From Chloranthus sessilifolius (taxonomy: Eukaryota > Streptophyta > Magnoliopsida > Chloranthales > Chloranthaceae), in assembly GCA_021018995.1 (NCBI GenBank), contig CM037587.1, forward strand, positions 14,323,366 to 14,387,365: a stretch of 64,000 bases of DNA. The letters are read 5' to 3'. Both the position numbers and the translations under genes were made by a program. The notes beneath the pieces are model-generated. The model did no database searches. It had not been told where the DNA came from and was given only the letters and a program-made list of their open reading frames with translations. Position 1 is the stretch's first letter; each line of letters starts with the position of its first letter. This document shows, piece by piece, positions 44,101 to 54,393 of the stretch.

Positions 44101-45872
44101 GCCAGGGGGATAGATCTGGAGGATGAACCCTGCCCGAGACCTCACATTCGAAGCTCATTTGTGAGTGCAGGGGTCATCAAAATCGACCAAAATGGGGTAA
44201 GACCCCATATAAGCAGGTGGCCATCCAGCAAACCAATCCCCAAATCATCCCTCCAAAAATTGAAATAGACCTCGCCTCATTATCACTTTTTGAGGAGGAG
44301 ATACCCATGTCTGTATAGCCACCCATTTTGAACCATTCCAAGCTCGTGTTAACCTTTGAGGATCAGGTTCAAGACGAACCAATGATAAACATGATGGAGG
44401 ATGACCCTCAAAATCCATCTCAATCACCCTTCTTCATTCAACCAGGTAAAGGTGCGACATCTTAGATAAGAAATTAGGCATCAATGCCCCTAATTCTGAA
44501 TGCTTTGAGTGGCCTGAAATTCAGCACCCACTTACCAAAAAAAAAACCTATAAAAAGTGAGGTGAACCCTTGGCAGACAATACCATGTGTGTATCGAGAC
44601 CCTCCTTGTCAAGGGCCCATCTCCGAAGAAAAGGAAAATCATAAGAAAATAGAAAAAATACAAACTCTAAAAATAATGTCTTTTAAAATTTTTGTGAAAA
44701 TAAAGAAAAATGGTGCCTTAAATGAAACACCCGCCCAACGTGGAGTCGACCTCTTTCCTATAGAAATGTAAGAAGAGGTAGGAGTCACGAATCTGGATGG
44801 AGAAGACTTAATCGAGGAGCTTTCCAATGAGCTCCTTGAACGGTATGCCAATTTTGAGCATGACCATACCCCGATCGTTGAAGAGACTGAAAATGTGAAT
44901 CTGGGTACTGTTGAGGTTTCCAGAGTCACTAAGGTCAGAACGTCATTGTCTCTCAAGGAAAGAAAGAGCATAATTGATTTCCTTCAGTCATATCAAGACG
45001 TCTTTGCATGGTCATACAAGGATATGCCTGGTTTGGACACCGATTTGGTCAAGCATGAGCTACCGCTATATCCAGATGTTAAGCCTATCAAGCAGAAGTT
45101 AAGATGTCTCCAACTAGAATGAATGTTGAAAGTAAAGGATGAGGTCATCATACATTACGACGCAGGGTTACTCATGGTCTTCAAATACCTACAGTGGCTA
45201 GCCAACATCGTCCCAGTACCAAAGAAAGATAGAAAGGTTTGCATGTGCATTAATTTTAGAAATCTCAACAAGGTGAGCCCAAAGGATGACTTTCCGTTGC
45301 CACACATCGACATCTTAGTCGATAACACTGCTAGGCATGGGATGCTCTCGTTCATAGATGGATTCTCTAGATACACTCAGATCCAGATGGCAGAAGCGGG
45401 CCGAGAGAAGACATCGTTCATCACTCTATGGGGAACTTTCTGCTATCGAGTCATGCATTTCGGATTAAAAAATATTGGGGCAATGTACCAAAGAGCAATG
45501 ACAGCATTGTCCCATGATATGATGTATCGATAAATTGAGGTGTATGTCGACGGCATGATAGCTAAGTCACCACAGAGAGGTGACCATCTGATAAACCTCT
45601 AAAAGTTATTTGAGAGGCTGAGAAAGTATAAGCTACGTCTGAACCCTTAGAAACGTGCATTCGGTGCCATGTCAAGAAAATTACTAGGCCTCATCATCAG
45701 TAGAAGAGACATCGAAGTTGACCAGATCAAAGTGAAAGCCATTGGGGAAATGCCGCCACCATCTACCGAAAAAGAAGTCAGGGGTTTCTTGGGCAGAACA
45801 CAGTACATCAGTCAGTTCATTACACAGTTAACTCCTATTTGCACACCGATCTTCAAACAATTTTTTGCATAG
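41110..45872 (+). mobile_element. Ogre-type gag core, protease, G-patch-like and RT remnants
   Basis: Gag core text (LGR-RALAAQVKDRIPDDEQ) around 41630-41690; zinc-knuckle-like CNFHHGPGHPTDQC at about 42168-42210; protease region with PLVLVDNRSTNECMPP near 43410 and a LLGRPWLHEIG motif near 43640; a glycine-rich G-patch-like stretch at 43921-44040 (GKGLDPRLQDRM, VRFGLG); RT from VFAWSYKDMPGLD near 45000 through YVDGM near 45543. Order and motifs are those of the Tat/Ogre branch. It is a fossil with many breaks, cut off near 45872. Confidence 0.75.
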
Positions 45873-46960
45873 TGGATTTATGCCTTGGATCTAGGATTAA
45901 ATCTCATGATTTTTTCCCTGGTCGGGTTTTTCACGTAAAAAATATTGTCACGTGTAATTGCTTGTTTATTTGTATCGATCTAGTTATTTTTCTGCTGTAA
46001 CGCTAGACAAATCTAAGATGTCGTAAATTTAAGGTGTTTTAAGGGATTTAAACTAGATGAAAGGTGGACTTTAATATCAACCATTGTTTTTTGTTTTAAT
46101 GACCGATATTAAAGTTCATCAATCAGATGGTTCATGTCCATTTATAGTCACGTTTCTTTGGAGGTTGAGACGTGTTCCAATGATACACTGTCACTTAGAC
46201 AATTTAGATTAACTATGAGATTAAAAATCCTAACTTAATGGATTAAACTCCATTTTTAGTGTTTAAATGTCGGTCAGGAACCATAATCAATATCGATTCG
46301 ACTCATATCGGGTGATATTGATAGTATTTATTTGATATGAACCGGTCATAATACCAAAAAAGTCTTTGTATGTTTTTGTAATAATTTTTTAAATAAAAAA
46401 TTCCTTTAACATCGACGGATTTGGCCAATACCTACCTAAATATATCAGTTTTTAACATCTTGGGCTCAATATTATATTAGGTGCCCAACTCATACACTAT
46501 AGAGCAAACCTTAGCGTGTTGAGTTCATTTATCGGTGTGGGTTCGAGTCCATGCTGGAGCTGTCGACGGGCATATAGGTTTGATAGCTGACCTGCTTGAC
46601 TCAAGTTTTTTGTCCGATTTGGTAATAAATTTGACCTATCAGGTCGAGTCAGGTATAAAGCATCCGATCTGATCTTTGGATCGGGTTGCATCCTATTTTG
46701 ACCTGAAAGGTCAAGTTAGGACAGGCAAAATCTAGGTTAGGTCAGGTCGACCGAACCCAACTTCATATATTTCTATTATAATGAAAGTAACAATAATCAA
46801 AGAGTTTTAATCAAGTCACATTAGATTTTTGGGTCGGGACAAGCTTATACTTTTGACCTGTTGAGTTGAGACAGGGAAGGTGCACCATCAATTTGGGTCC
46901 GCCTGTCGGGTAGGGCTTGATCGGACCCAGCGTACAAGTCATGGAAGAACTCAACCTCAA
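45873..46960. other. MITE half-copy and GGTCAGGT-rich remnants, no gene
   Basis: 46075-46275 matches the right half of the 24869-25295 MITE (GATATTAAAGTTCATCAATC, then GTGTTTAAATGTCGGTCAGG). 46550-46930 is rich in GGTCGGGT/GACCTGA motifs like the TAGGGG-type elements at 25666 and 50971, but its ends are unclear. 46290-46480 has ATATCGGGTGATATTGAT-type text of unknown origin. No coding frame. Confidence 0.5.
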
Positions 46961-47152
46961 AGGGCTTGGCGAGATGGCCAAGTACCCGCCTCAAGAAGCG
47001 GGATATCTAAATTCAAATCCTCCACTTGAGGCTACCCTAGAGATTTTAATCCGTGCTGACCCGACATTTACTAACTTGGTACGTACATGTGCCCTTGAGA
47101 TTAGTCACGTTCACTAAGAGGCCTCGACGCCCAGGTTAAGAAAAAAAAAAAG
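46961..47152 (+). mobile_element. tRNA-derived SINE with poly(A) tail
   Basis: The head GGGCTTGGCGAGATGGCCAA resembles the first half of a tRNA and a pol III box A. AATTCAAATCC at 47009-47019 is a box B-like sequence about 33 bases further on. The body then has CTTGGTACGTACATGTGCCC and CGACGCCCAGGTTAAG before an A-rich tail at 47139-47152, the layout of plant SINEs. Length about 190 bp. No flanking duplication could be paired. It is not a tRNA gene: there is no 3' acceptor half. Confidence 0.65.
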
Positions 47153-47239
47153 AGATTTTGTCTCACCTGATGCGTAAATCTTCTGTCTTATTGGGTTGCA
47201 CATGGATTCGTCAGGGACTCGCATTCCAGGGAGCAGCTT

Positions 47240-50068
47240 GAGTGTTAACATTTGGCTATATTCTTGTGTTTAATAAAAGGGGGCCATTACTTAACGTCTT
47301 CGATGAGTTCTTTGAGCAGGGTATTATTAATAGAGAGATGAATGCCACCTTCATCTCTCTTATACCAAATTGCCCAGGTGCTGTGGAGGTTAATCAATTT
47401 CGTCCTATTAGCCTTATTGGAAGCTTGTACAAAATCATCGCTAAGGTCCTAGCTAACCGGCTTAAGAAGGTTCTCCCTCCAGTCATCTCTTCCACCCATT
47501 ATGCCTTCCTTAAAGGTAGACAAATTTTAGATGGGATTTTGATTGCACATGAGTGTGTTGATTCCAGAATAAAAAGCAAAACTCCGGGCACAATTTTGAA
47601 GGTGGACTTTGAAAAAGCCTTTGATTGTATCGATTGGTTGTTCGTGGATTATTTGATGGGCAGAGTGGGGATGGGCTTGCGGTGGAGAAGATGAATTCAC
47701 GACTGTCTCTCCTTAGTTTGGGTTTCTATTCTTATTAATGGAACCCCGGAAGGTTTCTTCAAGATGAGTCAAGGAATCCGACAAGGAGACCCCCTATCTC
47801 CATTCCTTTTTCTCATTGTGGGTGAAGCCTTGAGCGCTCTACTCCGAAAGGCACATAACATGAATCTTTTTCACGACTTTCAACGTAGCAGAGATGGCAC
47901 AATAATTTTGCATTTGCAATACGTAGATGACATCATCATCTTTTTGAATTGTTCGGATGCTGATCTTTCCAATGTTAAGATGCTACTCCAATGCTTCGAA
48001 GCCACCTCTGGCCTCAATGTCAATATTGAGAAATCTCAGTTGTTTGGTGTTGCCGCCAATGAGCTCCAAATTTCTATCCTCACCCAAGAATTTGGTTGTG
48101 ATCCGAGTCATTTACCTCTCTCCTATTTGGGTCTCCCTATTGGTCCAGGAACTCCCAAAAAGGCTCTTTGGATGCCGCTCATCGAAAGAATGGAGAGGAA
48201 GTTGGCTTCCTGGAAAGGGAGACTTCTCTCCCATGCCGGCAAACTCACATTGATTAAATCTGCCACTTTACTTCATGTCTCTTTTCCCTTGCCCTGTTTG
48301 GGTTAGGCAAAGACTCGAGCAAATCTATAAAAAATTTCTGTGGGCTGGCATAGACGACAAGCAATACATTCACCTCGCTAACTAGGATTTCATTGCCAGG
48401 CCTAAAATTTATGGTGGCGCAAGGATTACATGTCTCAAAGAATTCAACGAAGCACTTCTTATCAAATGGTGGTGGCAAATCGGTGTTGACCAACATGCTC
48501 TATGGAGGGTCATCCTTTCGGAAAAATATGGTGCAACTGGAAGCAACTGGCATCTTAAGTTGGCTCATGATAATGTAGGATCTGGCATTTGGCGCTCCCT
48601 CCAAATTTTTCCACAAATTTCAAACAAGATCTCTGATCTTAATTGGAAATGGCAACAATACTTCTTTTTGGTTTGATCATTGGATTGGTAAAGCTCCTCT
48701 CAATGCTACATTTCCGAACCTCTTCGAGGTAATGCTCAATAAAAATGATTCTGTGGTGTTAGTGACAGACAAAGACCATGAATGCATTGCTACTTGGAAT
48801 TTCATAACTAGAAGGAGACTCACTGACACTGAAATTATCCAATTCTTTGATTTAATGAGGTTGCTTCATTCTAATGCCTCCTTCAGATCCAATGCTCCGG
48901 ATTCCTTGGTTTGGATTGATTCAATGGACGACTCCTTCTCGGTTAGTGGTGCATATGCCAGCTTCGTTCGCTATGTTACTCCTACCCTTCCGTGGCTTTG
49001 GCTATGGAAATCGAAAATCCCAGCTAGAATTCAATTTTTCTACTGGCTTCTTATAATAAACAAAGCCTCAATGTTAGACAACCTCAAACATCGTGGGTAC
49101 AATTTGGCCAACAGATGCTCTCTCTATCATAAGGAGGAAGAAACCATTAATGATATGTTTATTCATTGTGAATACTTTACATCAGTGTGGCATAACATCC
49201 TCTCTCTCTTCAACGTCTACTGGGCTATGCCTTACACAATTTCAGATCTCATCAGCAGTTGGCCTCTCGCTCCCTTCAAGTTGTGTGGGAGACTGCTATG
49301 GAAGTCCATCCTCTTTGTTGCAATTTGGTGCATCTAGAAAGAAAGAAATAACATAGTTTTTGAAGGTTGCAATTCCTCTTCTAATTCCTTGTCTATCGCT
49401 ATCTCAAGGAAAGCAGTCAACTGGTGCTCTAACTTATCCAACTTCAAAACCATTCCTAGACAGAACATAATTTCGAATTGGCTCTCAATTTGCCAGAGCG
49501 GGCCTTCAAGACCATGCAAGAGAGAAATATGGCACCCTCCACTTGAGGGGGCTCTCAAACTCAACTTCAATGGCTGCTAGCTAGGCAATCCAGGAGCAAT
49601 GGGCGGAGGTGAAATTATTTCCGATCACGAAGGAAACTTGCTTGACTCTTATAGCACTCACTTCGGAGAAGGTTCCAACAATGAAGCCGAGTTTCATGCT
49701 GTCTGGGCATCAATATACTCATTCGCCACCCTGCTGAAGCATACTTTGTCGAGGGAGATTCCAAATGCGTCATCAATTGGATCAAGAACAAATCAACCAA
49801 ACCTTGGAGGCTTCTTCACATTTTTGATAACATCAACAAAAACATTTATGGTCAATCATTTTCTTTCTCGTTTATTCCTAGGGAGGCTAATAGCAAGGCT
49901 GATGCTCTTGCCAAGTCTGGTGCTAAACCAGATCCATCAGGCATTGGTTGATTTTCTCTTCTCCCTATAATCTCGGGTTTTGATCGGTCCGCTTGAGCAT
50001 CTTGCTCAATCTCAGGACGGATCCCCTATTTTTTTAATGAATTTGTAATTCATCAAAAAAAAAAAATT
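47240..50068 (+). mobile_element. 5'-truncated L1-type LINE with RNase H domain
   Basis: A non-LTR element of a different family from the one at 20500: AT-richer, and with an RNase H domain after the RT and zinc-binding parts. The 3' UTR ends at an A-run near 50054-50066 after ATTTGTAATTCATC. The 5' edge lies just upstream of the first RT text at about 47260; endonuclease is missing. A long-TIR MITE abuts the tail. Confidence 0.85.
47260..49975 (+). pseudogene. LINE ORF2 remnant: RT, zf-RVT, RNase H
   Basis: In order: FDEFFEQGIINREMNATFIS and QFRPISLIGSLYKIIAKVLA (RT fingers) at 47299-47470; VDFEKAFDCIDW (motif A) near 47603; a TGA at 47692-47694; SQGIRQGDPLSPFLFL (motif B) at 47767; LQYVDDIIIF (catalytic) near 47914; SWKGRLLSHAGKLTLIKS near 48210. 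A frame change follows. zf-RVT text WLWLWKSKIPARIQFFYW and the cysteine/histidine cluster near 49110-49190 come next. After another stop (TAG near 49336) an RNase H segment follows, with LKLNFNGC at 49553-49578 and EGSNNEAEFHAVWAS near 49660-49706. The YVDD motif is intact, but stops and frameshifts make it dead. The C-terminal RNase H is of the type fused to some plant L1 elements. Confidence 0.85.
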
Positions 50069-50069
50069 T

Positions 50070-50422
50070 GTCTCTTGCACATGATTTGAAAGGAACACTT
50101 GGTATTTTGGAGACTTACACTCATATGAAAAAACCATCTAGGTGGTCTGATTTGAAAGCCATGATCTAGAGAAAAAGAAATTGACATCAAATATGATCTT
50201 TATCATATGATTCAATGGAGTCAAAAGGCATAACCTGAGTCAACCGTTGACTATGTTGAATCATATGATAGAAAATCAATTTTTGTGCCAATATTATGCA
50301 CCAGAGATTTTAATATCATGGGCCACATGGCCTTCAAATCAGAGGGCTTAGATGGTATTTTCATATGTCATAGGTTACCAAAATACCAAGTCTTTGTCCT
50401 AAACTAAACTATGTGCAAGGGC
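50070..50422. mobile_element. long-TIR MITE abutting the LINE tail
   Basis: The left arm (GTCTCTTGCACATGATTTG, then ACTTGGTATTTTGG, ATGAAAAAACCATCTA, TCTGATTTGAAAGCC) and the right arm in reverse complement (GGCCCTTGCACATAGTTTAG, then ACTTGGTATTTTGG, ATGAAAATACCATCTA, TCTGATTTGAAGGCC) match in order over about 170 bases. Non-coding. The target duplication is unclear because the left flank is the LINE poly(A). A related half-copy lies at about 50615-50700. The TIR length suggests a Mutator-like MITE. Confidence 0.65.
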
Positions 50423-50970
50423 CAACTTGGCATGTACAAGTAATGGATCCATTAAAAAAAATATTGAGTTAGTTATTAGGTGCACGGTCTGTATGCATCA
50501 ATCTCAATCTATTTGTACAAATTTTAAATTCACAGGCGAGAGTTATACTTCTCATTCGTGATGTGGAAAAGAAAAACTTAGTTCTTTTGGGATCTATGCA
50601 ATGTGAAATTCTACCAAAGCCCTCTGATTTAAAGGTCATGATCCAAATGTCTTTGGTCCCAAAAATTTAGCATGAAACATAATCTCTATCATTTGATTAA
50701 ACACATTGAAAGCTCATCATCTTTATAAATGAAGCTTATATTACCTTAGGTCGTACCTGGCCTATTTAATGGAGTCAGGAAGTTTCGATTGGGCTTAAAC
50801 AAGCAGATTTAATCAGGCTTTTGAAACTAGCACATACCCCTCCTGGTTTACAAATCGAGCTGGTCTGGATTGGATCATTTATGTATCTGGCATGCCTACC
50901 TTCGCCTATACTGGCTAATTGAGGGCTAATCGGGACCAAGCCCTGCCTGTTGAAACCCCCTACCCAGTCC
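50423..50970. other. remnant of a related MITE, otherwise unassigned
   Basis: 50615-50700 carries AAGCCCTCTGATTTAAAGG and ATAATCTCTATCATTTGATT, parallel to the arms of the 50070-50422 element. The remainder shows GGCTTGAACC-like dispersed motifs but no paired ends and no coding frame. Confidence 0.4.
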
Positions 50971-51381
50971 TAGGGGTCTTAACGGGTCGGGCTTGAGCTT
51001 AGCTCAACCTAGCTCGAAATGGGTTAGGTATGGGCTGAAGTAGGTAGGTCGAATAAAAATAGGCCAGACCTGGGCCGATTAGTATTAGCAAAGGGCATGG
51101 GCTAGCTCTAAAATACCGATTAAATATCCGCTTGGTTAATTTCGGCTGTATCCCCGCTTGACCCTGTCATTTCTATAGAACTTGTCAGGCGACCTGTGGC
51201 CGGTCTGAGCAGACCTGAAATGGGCCGGGTATCTGCCGAAGTAGGTAGGTCCAAATAAAAATAGTCCCGACCCGACCTGATTAGTAATCAGCCAGGGCAT
51301 GGGGTAACTCCAAAAGCCCGATTAACAATCAGACCGTTTAAAGTGCAGGCCTGAACCCGGTCCGGCCCATTGAGACCCCTA
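50971..51381. mobile_element. TAGGGG-type TIR element (hAT-like ends)
   Basis: Left end TAGGGGTCTTAACGGGTCGG; the right end in reverse complement is TAGGGGTCTCAATGGGCCGG. The interior is full of GGGTTAGG/GGGCCGGG and TAGGTAGGTC motifs. Same type as 25666-26223. No matching 8-bp flanks, so the hAT call is by terminal motif only. Confidence 0.5.
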
Positions 51382-51654
51382 CGTAATTCTGCTCACACGT
51401 ATCAACTAAAACCCTACTTTGATCTTTGGAACCAGAAGAGCTTTACTAGATATCAATTTGGGGAACAACCCCCAAGGTACTGATGTAATACAATGTTGAT
51501 CAGAACTGTTTTTTTGTGTGATTTACTACTAACTCAACTATAAAACCAAATGAGTACTCTAACATTTTGAAAGAATCAACTACATTCCCTAATGAAAAAA
51601 TTCCAAAGGGCCAAACTCAACCTTACAAAACAAGGTGAGGTTTGCTCAAGTTAT

Positions 51655-53395
51655 TGATGATTACTGAAATATGATGATATTTCATCCCTAAATACCTATA
51701 TTTAGCTGTCCGATGAAGGCTATCTGATGAGAATTATTAGATTTGAAGTATTTCAGGTAAATAAAAGCCAAGTGTGGAAAACAGCCTAAGAATTCTGAAA
51801 ATAATGTTAAAACACTATAACTTTGGGTCATCGAGAACTTGGTGGGACTTGCGGCTAAATTTGGACCTTCAAGACGGCCAAATTATGAAATTATCAAAAC
51901 ACAAAAGTTGTAGAGCTTTTCGTCAGCTTTCTAACGGCGCAAGAATCACCTCAATCCAAGTTCGGAAAAAAAAGTTATGGCTGAAATACCAAAATAGTGT
52001 CTGATACAAAAAGTGTGCTAAAATTCACGGATTTCTGGGGGTCGATTAATCGAGAAGAAGGAGAGTCTGACACGGAATTGACTACTTTAAAGTTGATTTT
52101 GACCCTATTGGGTCGATTAATCGACCCTAAATTGTCGAGTTGGGAAACTTCTGCGACCGGAAATCTATTTAAAGCGACTCAAACACTTCGAGGGAAAATG
52201 AGAAATTAGAGAGATAGGAGATTAGAGTTTTAGTTTTTAGTCTTTATTTTTCATAGTTAGACATAGAAATAGAGAGTTTTTATTTATTCCTTTTTGAGAG
52301 CTTTGTTCCTTTAATTTTCAGTACTCATTCCTCCAGTTTATTATATTTTTGCTCAAGTTTATTCCTGCATTATTCTAGTTTCTGACGATCATCGTACTTT
52401 TGGATCAAAGTAATTTCTTTTGAAGTTGAGGTATTTTTAATTCATTAAATTAATGTTATTTTCTCTTCCTTATTTATTTATGTCATTTAATTACAATATG
52501 TGTGGCTAAATTCATAAGGATGAGGATCTAATGATTCCCATCCGAGGGATATACTTTTAATAATATAAATTTAGGATTAAAATATGAGATCTTATTTTAT
52601 GATTGTTGTGCTATCAAGAACGGATGAAATCCCTGCCACTAACCGAGGATCGCGTGTGCTGAGCCATGCCCGGGATCTCAGATCTGTGACGGTAATTTTA
52701 CCCAATCATTGTTATATGGTCTTTTTGCTTTCATCGTGTGGATTTAATTACGATTATGATCCGGGATCGAGTGTGCCGAGCCATGCCCTGGATCTTGGAT
52801 CTGTAATGGTAATTTTATCTTAATTACTCCCTAATCTGAAATCGAGTGTGCCGAGCCATGCCCTTGATTTCAGATCTATGGTGGTATTTTTGTTGGAATT
52901 TTCGCCCACTTTGGGGATGATTTTTATTTGAACCTGAGATCAAGTGTGCCGAGTCATGCCCTTGATCCCCGATCTATATATGAAAATCATCTAAGTCCTG
53001 ATTGCAGGGATGCAACGTGGAACCTATTGGGATATTGACCATTTATCTTCCATAAAAGATATTTTTCTTCAATGGTATATCTCATAGTTTAATCCGTAAA
53101 TTTGTATTATGAGAAGAACAGACCAAAGATGGGAGGATTTAGTATCTTCATCTTTATCTTTATTTTTGAATTATCAATTAAATTTCAGTTTGTAGTCAGT
53201 AATTATCATCTCATCAAACCACCTAAATCATAAGACTGGTAGAATACTGTTAGATCTCAGTAGATTTCTGGAATTGCTTGTCCTTTTAGATCTTTCAAAA
53301 TTAGTCCTCGTGAGAACGATCTCGTACTCCGCACCCACTATATACAATCCGATTCGTGCACTTGCGAGTAAAATATTACAATTAAAAATATTACA
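51655..53395 (+). repeat. 5' LTR of the Athila-type element
   Basis: Starts TGATGATTACTGAAATATG and ends AAAAATATTACA before TCAAGTTT and the PBS. The 3' part carries four degenerate repeats around GATCGAGTGTGCCGAGCCAT (about 52649, 52764, 52841, 52934), each followed by a second GATC/GATTTC-AGATCT element. GGTCGATTAATCGACCC at 52110-52126 is a perfect inverted motif. About 1.74 kb. TCTATTTAAAGCGAC at 52165 may hold the TATA region. Confidence 0.75.
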
Positions 53396-53404
53396 TCAAG
53401 TTTT

Positions 53405-53422
53405 TGGCGCCGCTGCCGGGGA
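53405..53422 (+). promoter_or_regulatory. primer-binding site, tRNA-Asp type
   Basis: TGGCGCCGCTGCCGGGGA lies ten bases after the LTR end. It is the standard Athila-type site, complementary to the 3' end of a tRNA-Asp in plants. Confidence 0.85.
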
Positions 53423-53900
53423 TTAAATTAAGAAAATCTGAATTTTTGGTAGACAGTAAATTTTAGGAATTTTCGGAGATTAAAATAGTATTTCTGCTTT
53501 AAAAAAAAAAAAAAAAAAAATTTTTTTTTTAAGACTTTATTTTCCTTATTTTTCTCTTTTAGATATTTTGTAGGGTTTTCTAAAATCTAGTTATTAATTT
53601 TTGTGGGACTACTTGCTTTAGGCTTTGTAGGAATCTTTCTATTCTCTCCCTTCTTTTTCTCTTTTAGGTAAGATTTTATAGGATTTTGTAGGATTGTCTT
53701 TAGGTTTTGAAATTTAAATTTTATATTTTAATTTTCGAATTTAATTTTTATTTTTGAAATTCGAATTAAAAAAAAAAATAAAAATTCTTTATTTTAAATT
53801 TGAATTTTAATTTTAATTAAAAAAAAAAAAAAAAATTTGGATTTTTGCTTTGCAAAATCTTCTTTCCCTTATTTTTCTCTCTTAGGTAAGTATTTTTTTT

Positions 53901-54085
53901 TAGGAGTCTTTTAGGAAGTTGAGATTTTTAGGCTTTTTATTTTAGATTTTGTAGGAGTCTTTTAGGAAGTTGAAATTTTTAGGCTTTTTATTTTAGATTT
54001 TGTAGGAGTCTTTTAGGAAGTTGAAAATTTTAGGCTTCTTATTTTAGATTTTGTAGGAGTCTTTTTAGGAAGTATAGATTTTTAG
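53901..54085 (+). repeat. 51-bp tandem repeat in the leader
   Basis: TAGGAGTCTTTTAGGAAGTT starts at 53901, 53952 and 54003, and a diverged start is at 54054: three full 51-base units and part of a fourth. They lie in a U-rich leader that also has several A- and T-homopolymers (53502-53530, 53769-53779, 53818-53835, 54201-54230). Confidence 0.85.
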
Positions 54086-54393
54086 GATACCTTCCTTAGG
54101 AAATTTAGGAATCTTTTATTCTTTCCCTTATTTTTCTCTTTTAGATAAGATTTTATAGGATTGCCATTAGGCTTAAAATTTTAATTTTTGAAATTCGGAT
54201 TTAAAAAAAAAAAAATAAAAAAAAATTAAAAATTAATTTAAATTCGAATTTTAATTTTAATTAAAAAAAAAAAAAATTAGAGATAGGAATTTGAAAAAAA
54301 TAAAAATAAATAAATAAATAATTTTATTTTTATTTTTATTTTTATTTTCTTGAGGTTTTCCTGCCCGAAACCTCCGCTCTGTGCGTCATTTGC

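Larger units (their letters stand above)
30573..45872 (+). mobile_element. Ogre/Tat-type Ty3/gypsy element, split by insertions
   Basis: 5' LTR 30573-31877; primer site 31882-31899 (TGGCGACTCCGCTGGGGA, the tRNA-Arg-type site typical of Ogre); leader to 32476; then a 5-kb block of Athila-type LTR material (32477 to about 37500). The leader resumes to 38340 and is followed by proline-rich gag about 38341-39667, a solo LTR 39668-41109, gag core and zinc knuckle about 41110-42280, protease about 43200-43750, a G-patch-like segment 43921-44040 and reverse transcriptase about 44895-45872. Sequence identity is lost after the start of the tether/RNase H region, and there is no 3' LTR. It is broken in many places and old. 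Confidence 0.8.

Noticed and set aside
46550-46930. A third TAGGGG-type hAT-like element
   Set aside because: The GGTCGGGT-rich interior is similar, but I could not pair its ends or find a duplication.
46961-47025. Possible tRNA gene
   Set aside because: Only a tRNA-like 5' half with degenerate A and B boxes; no acceptor-stem partner, and it runs into a SINE body with a poly(A) tail.
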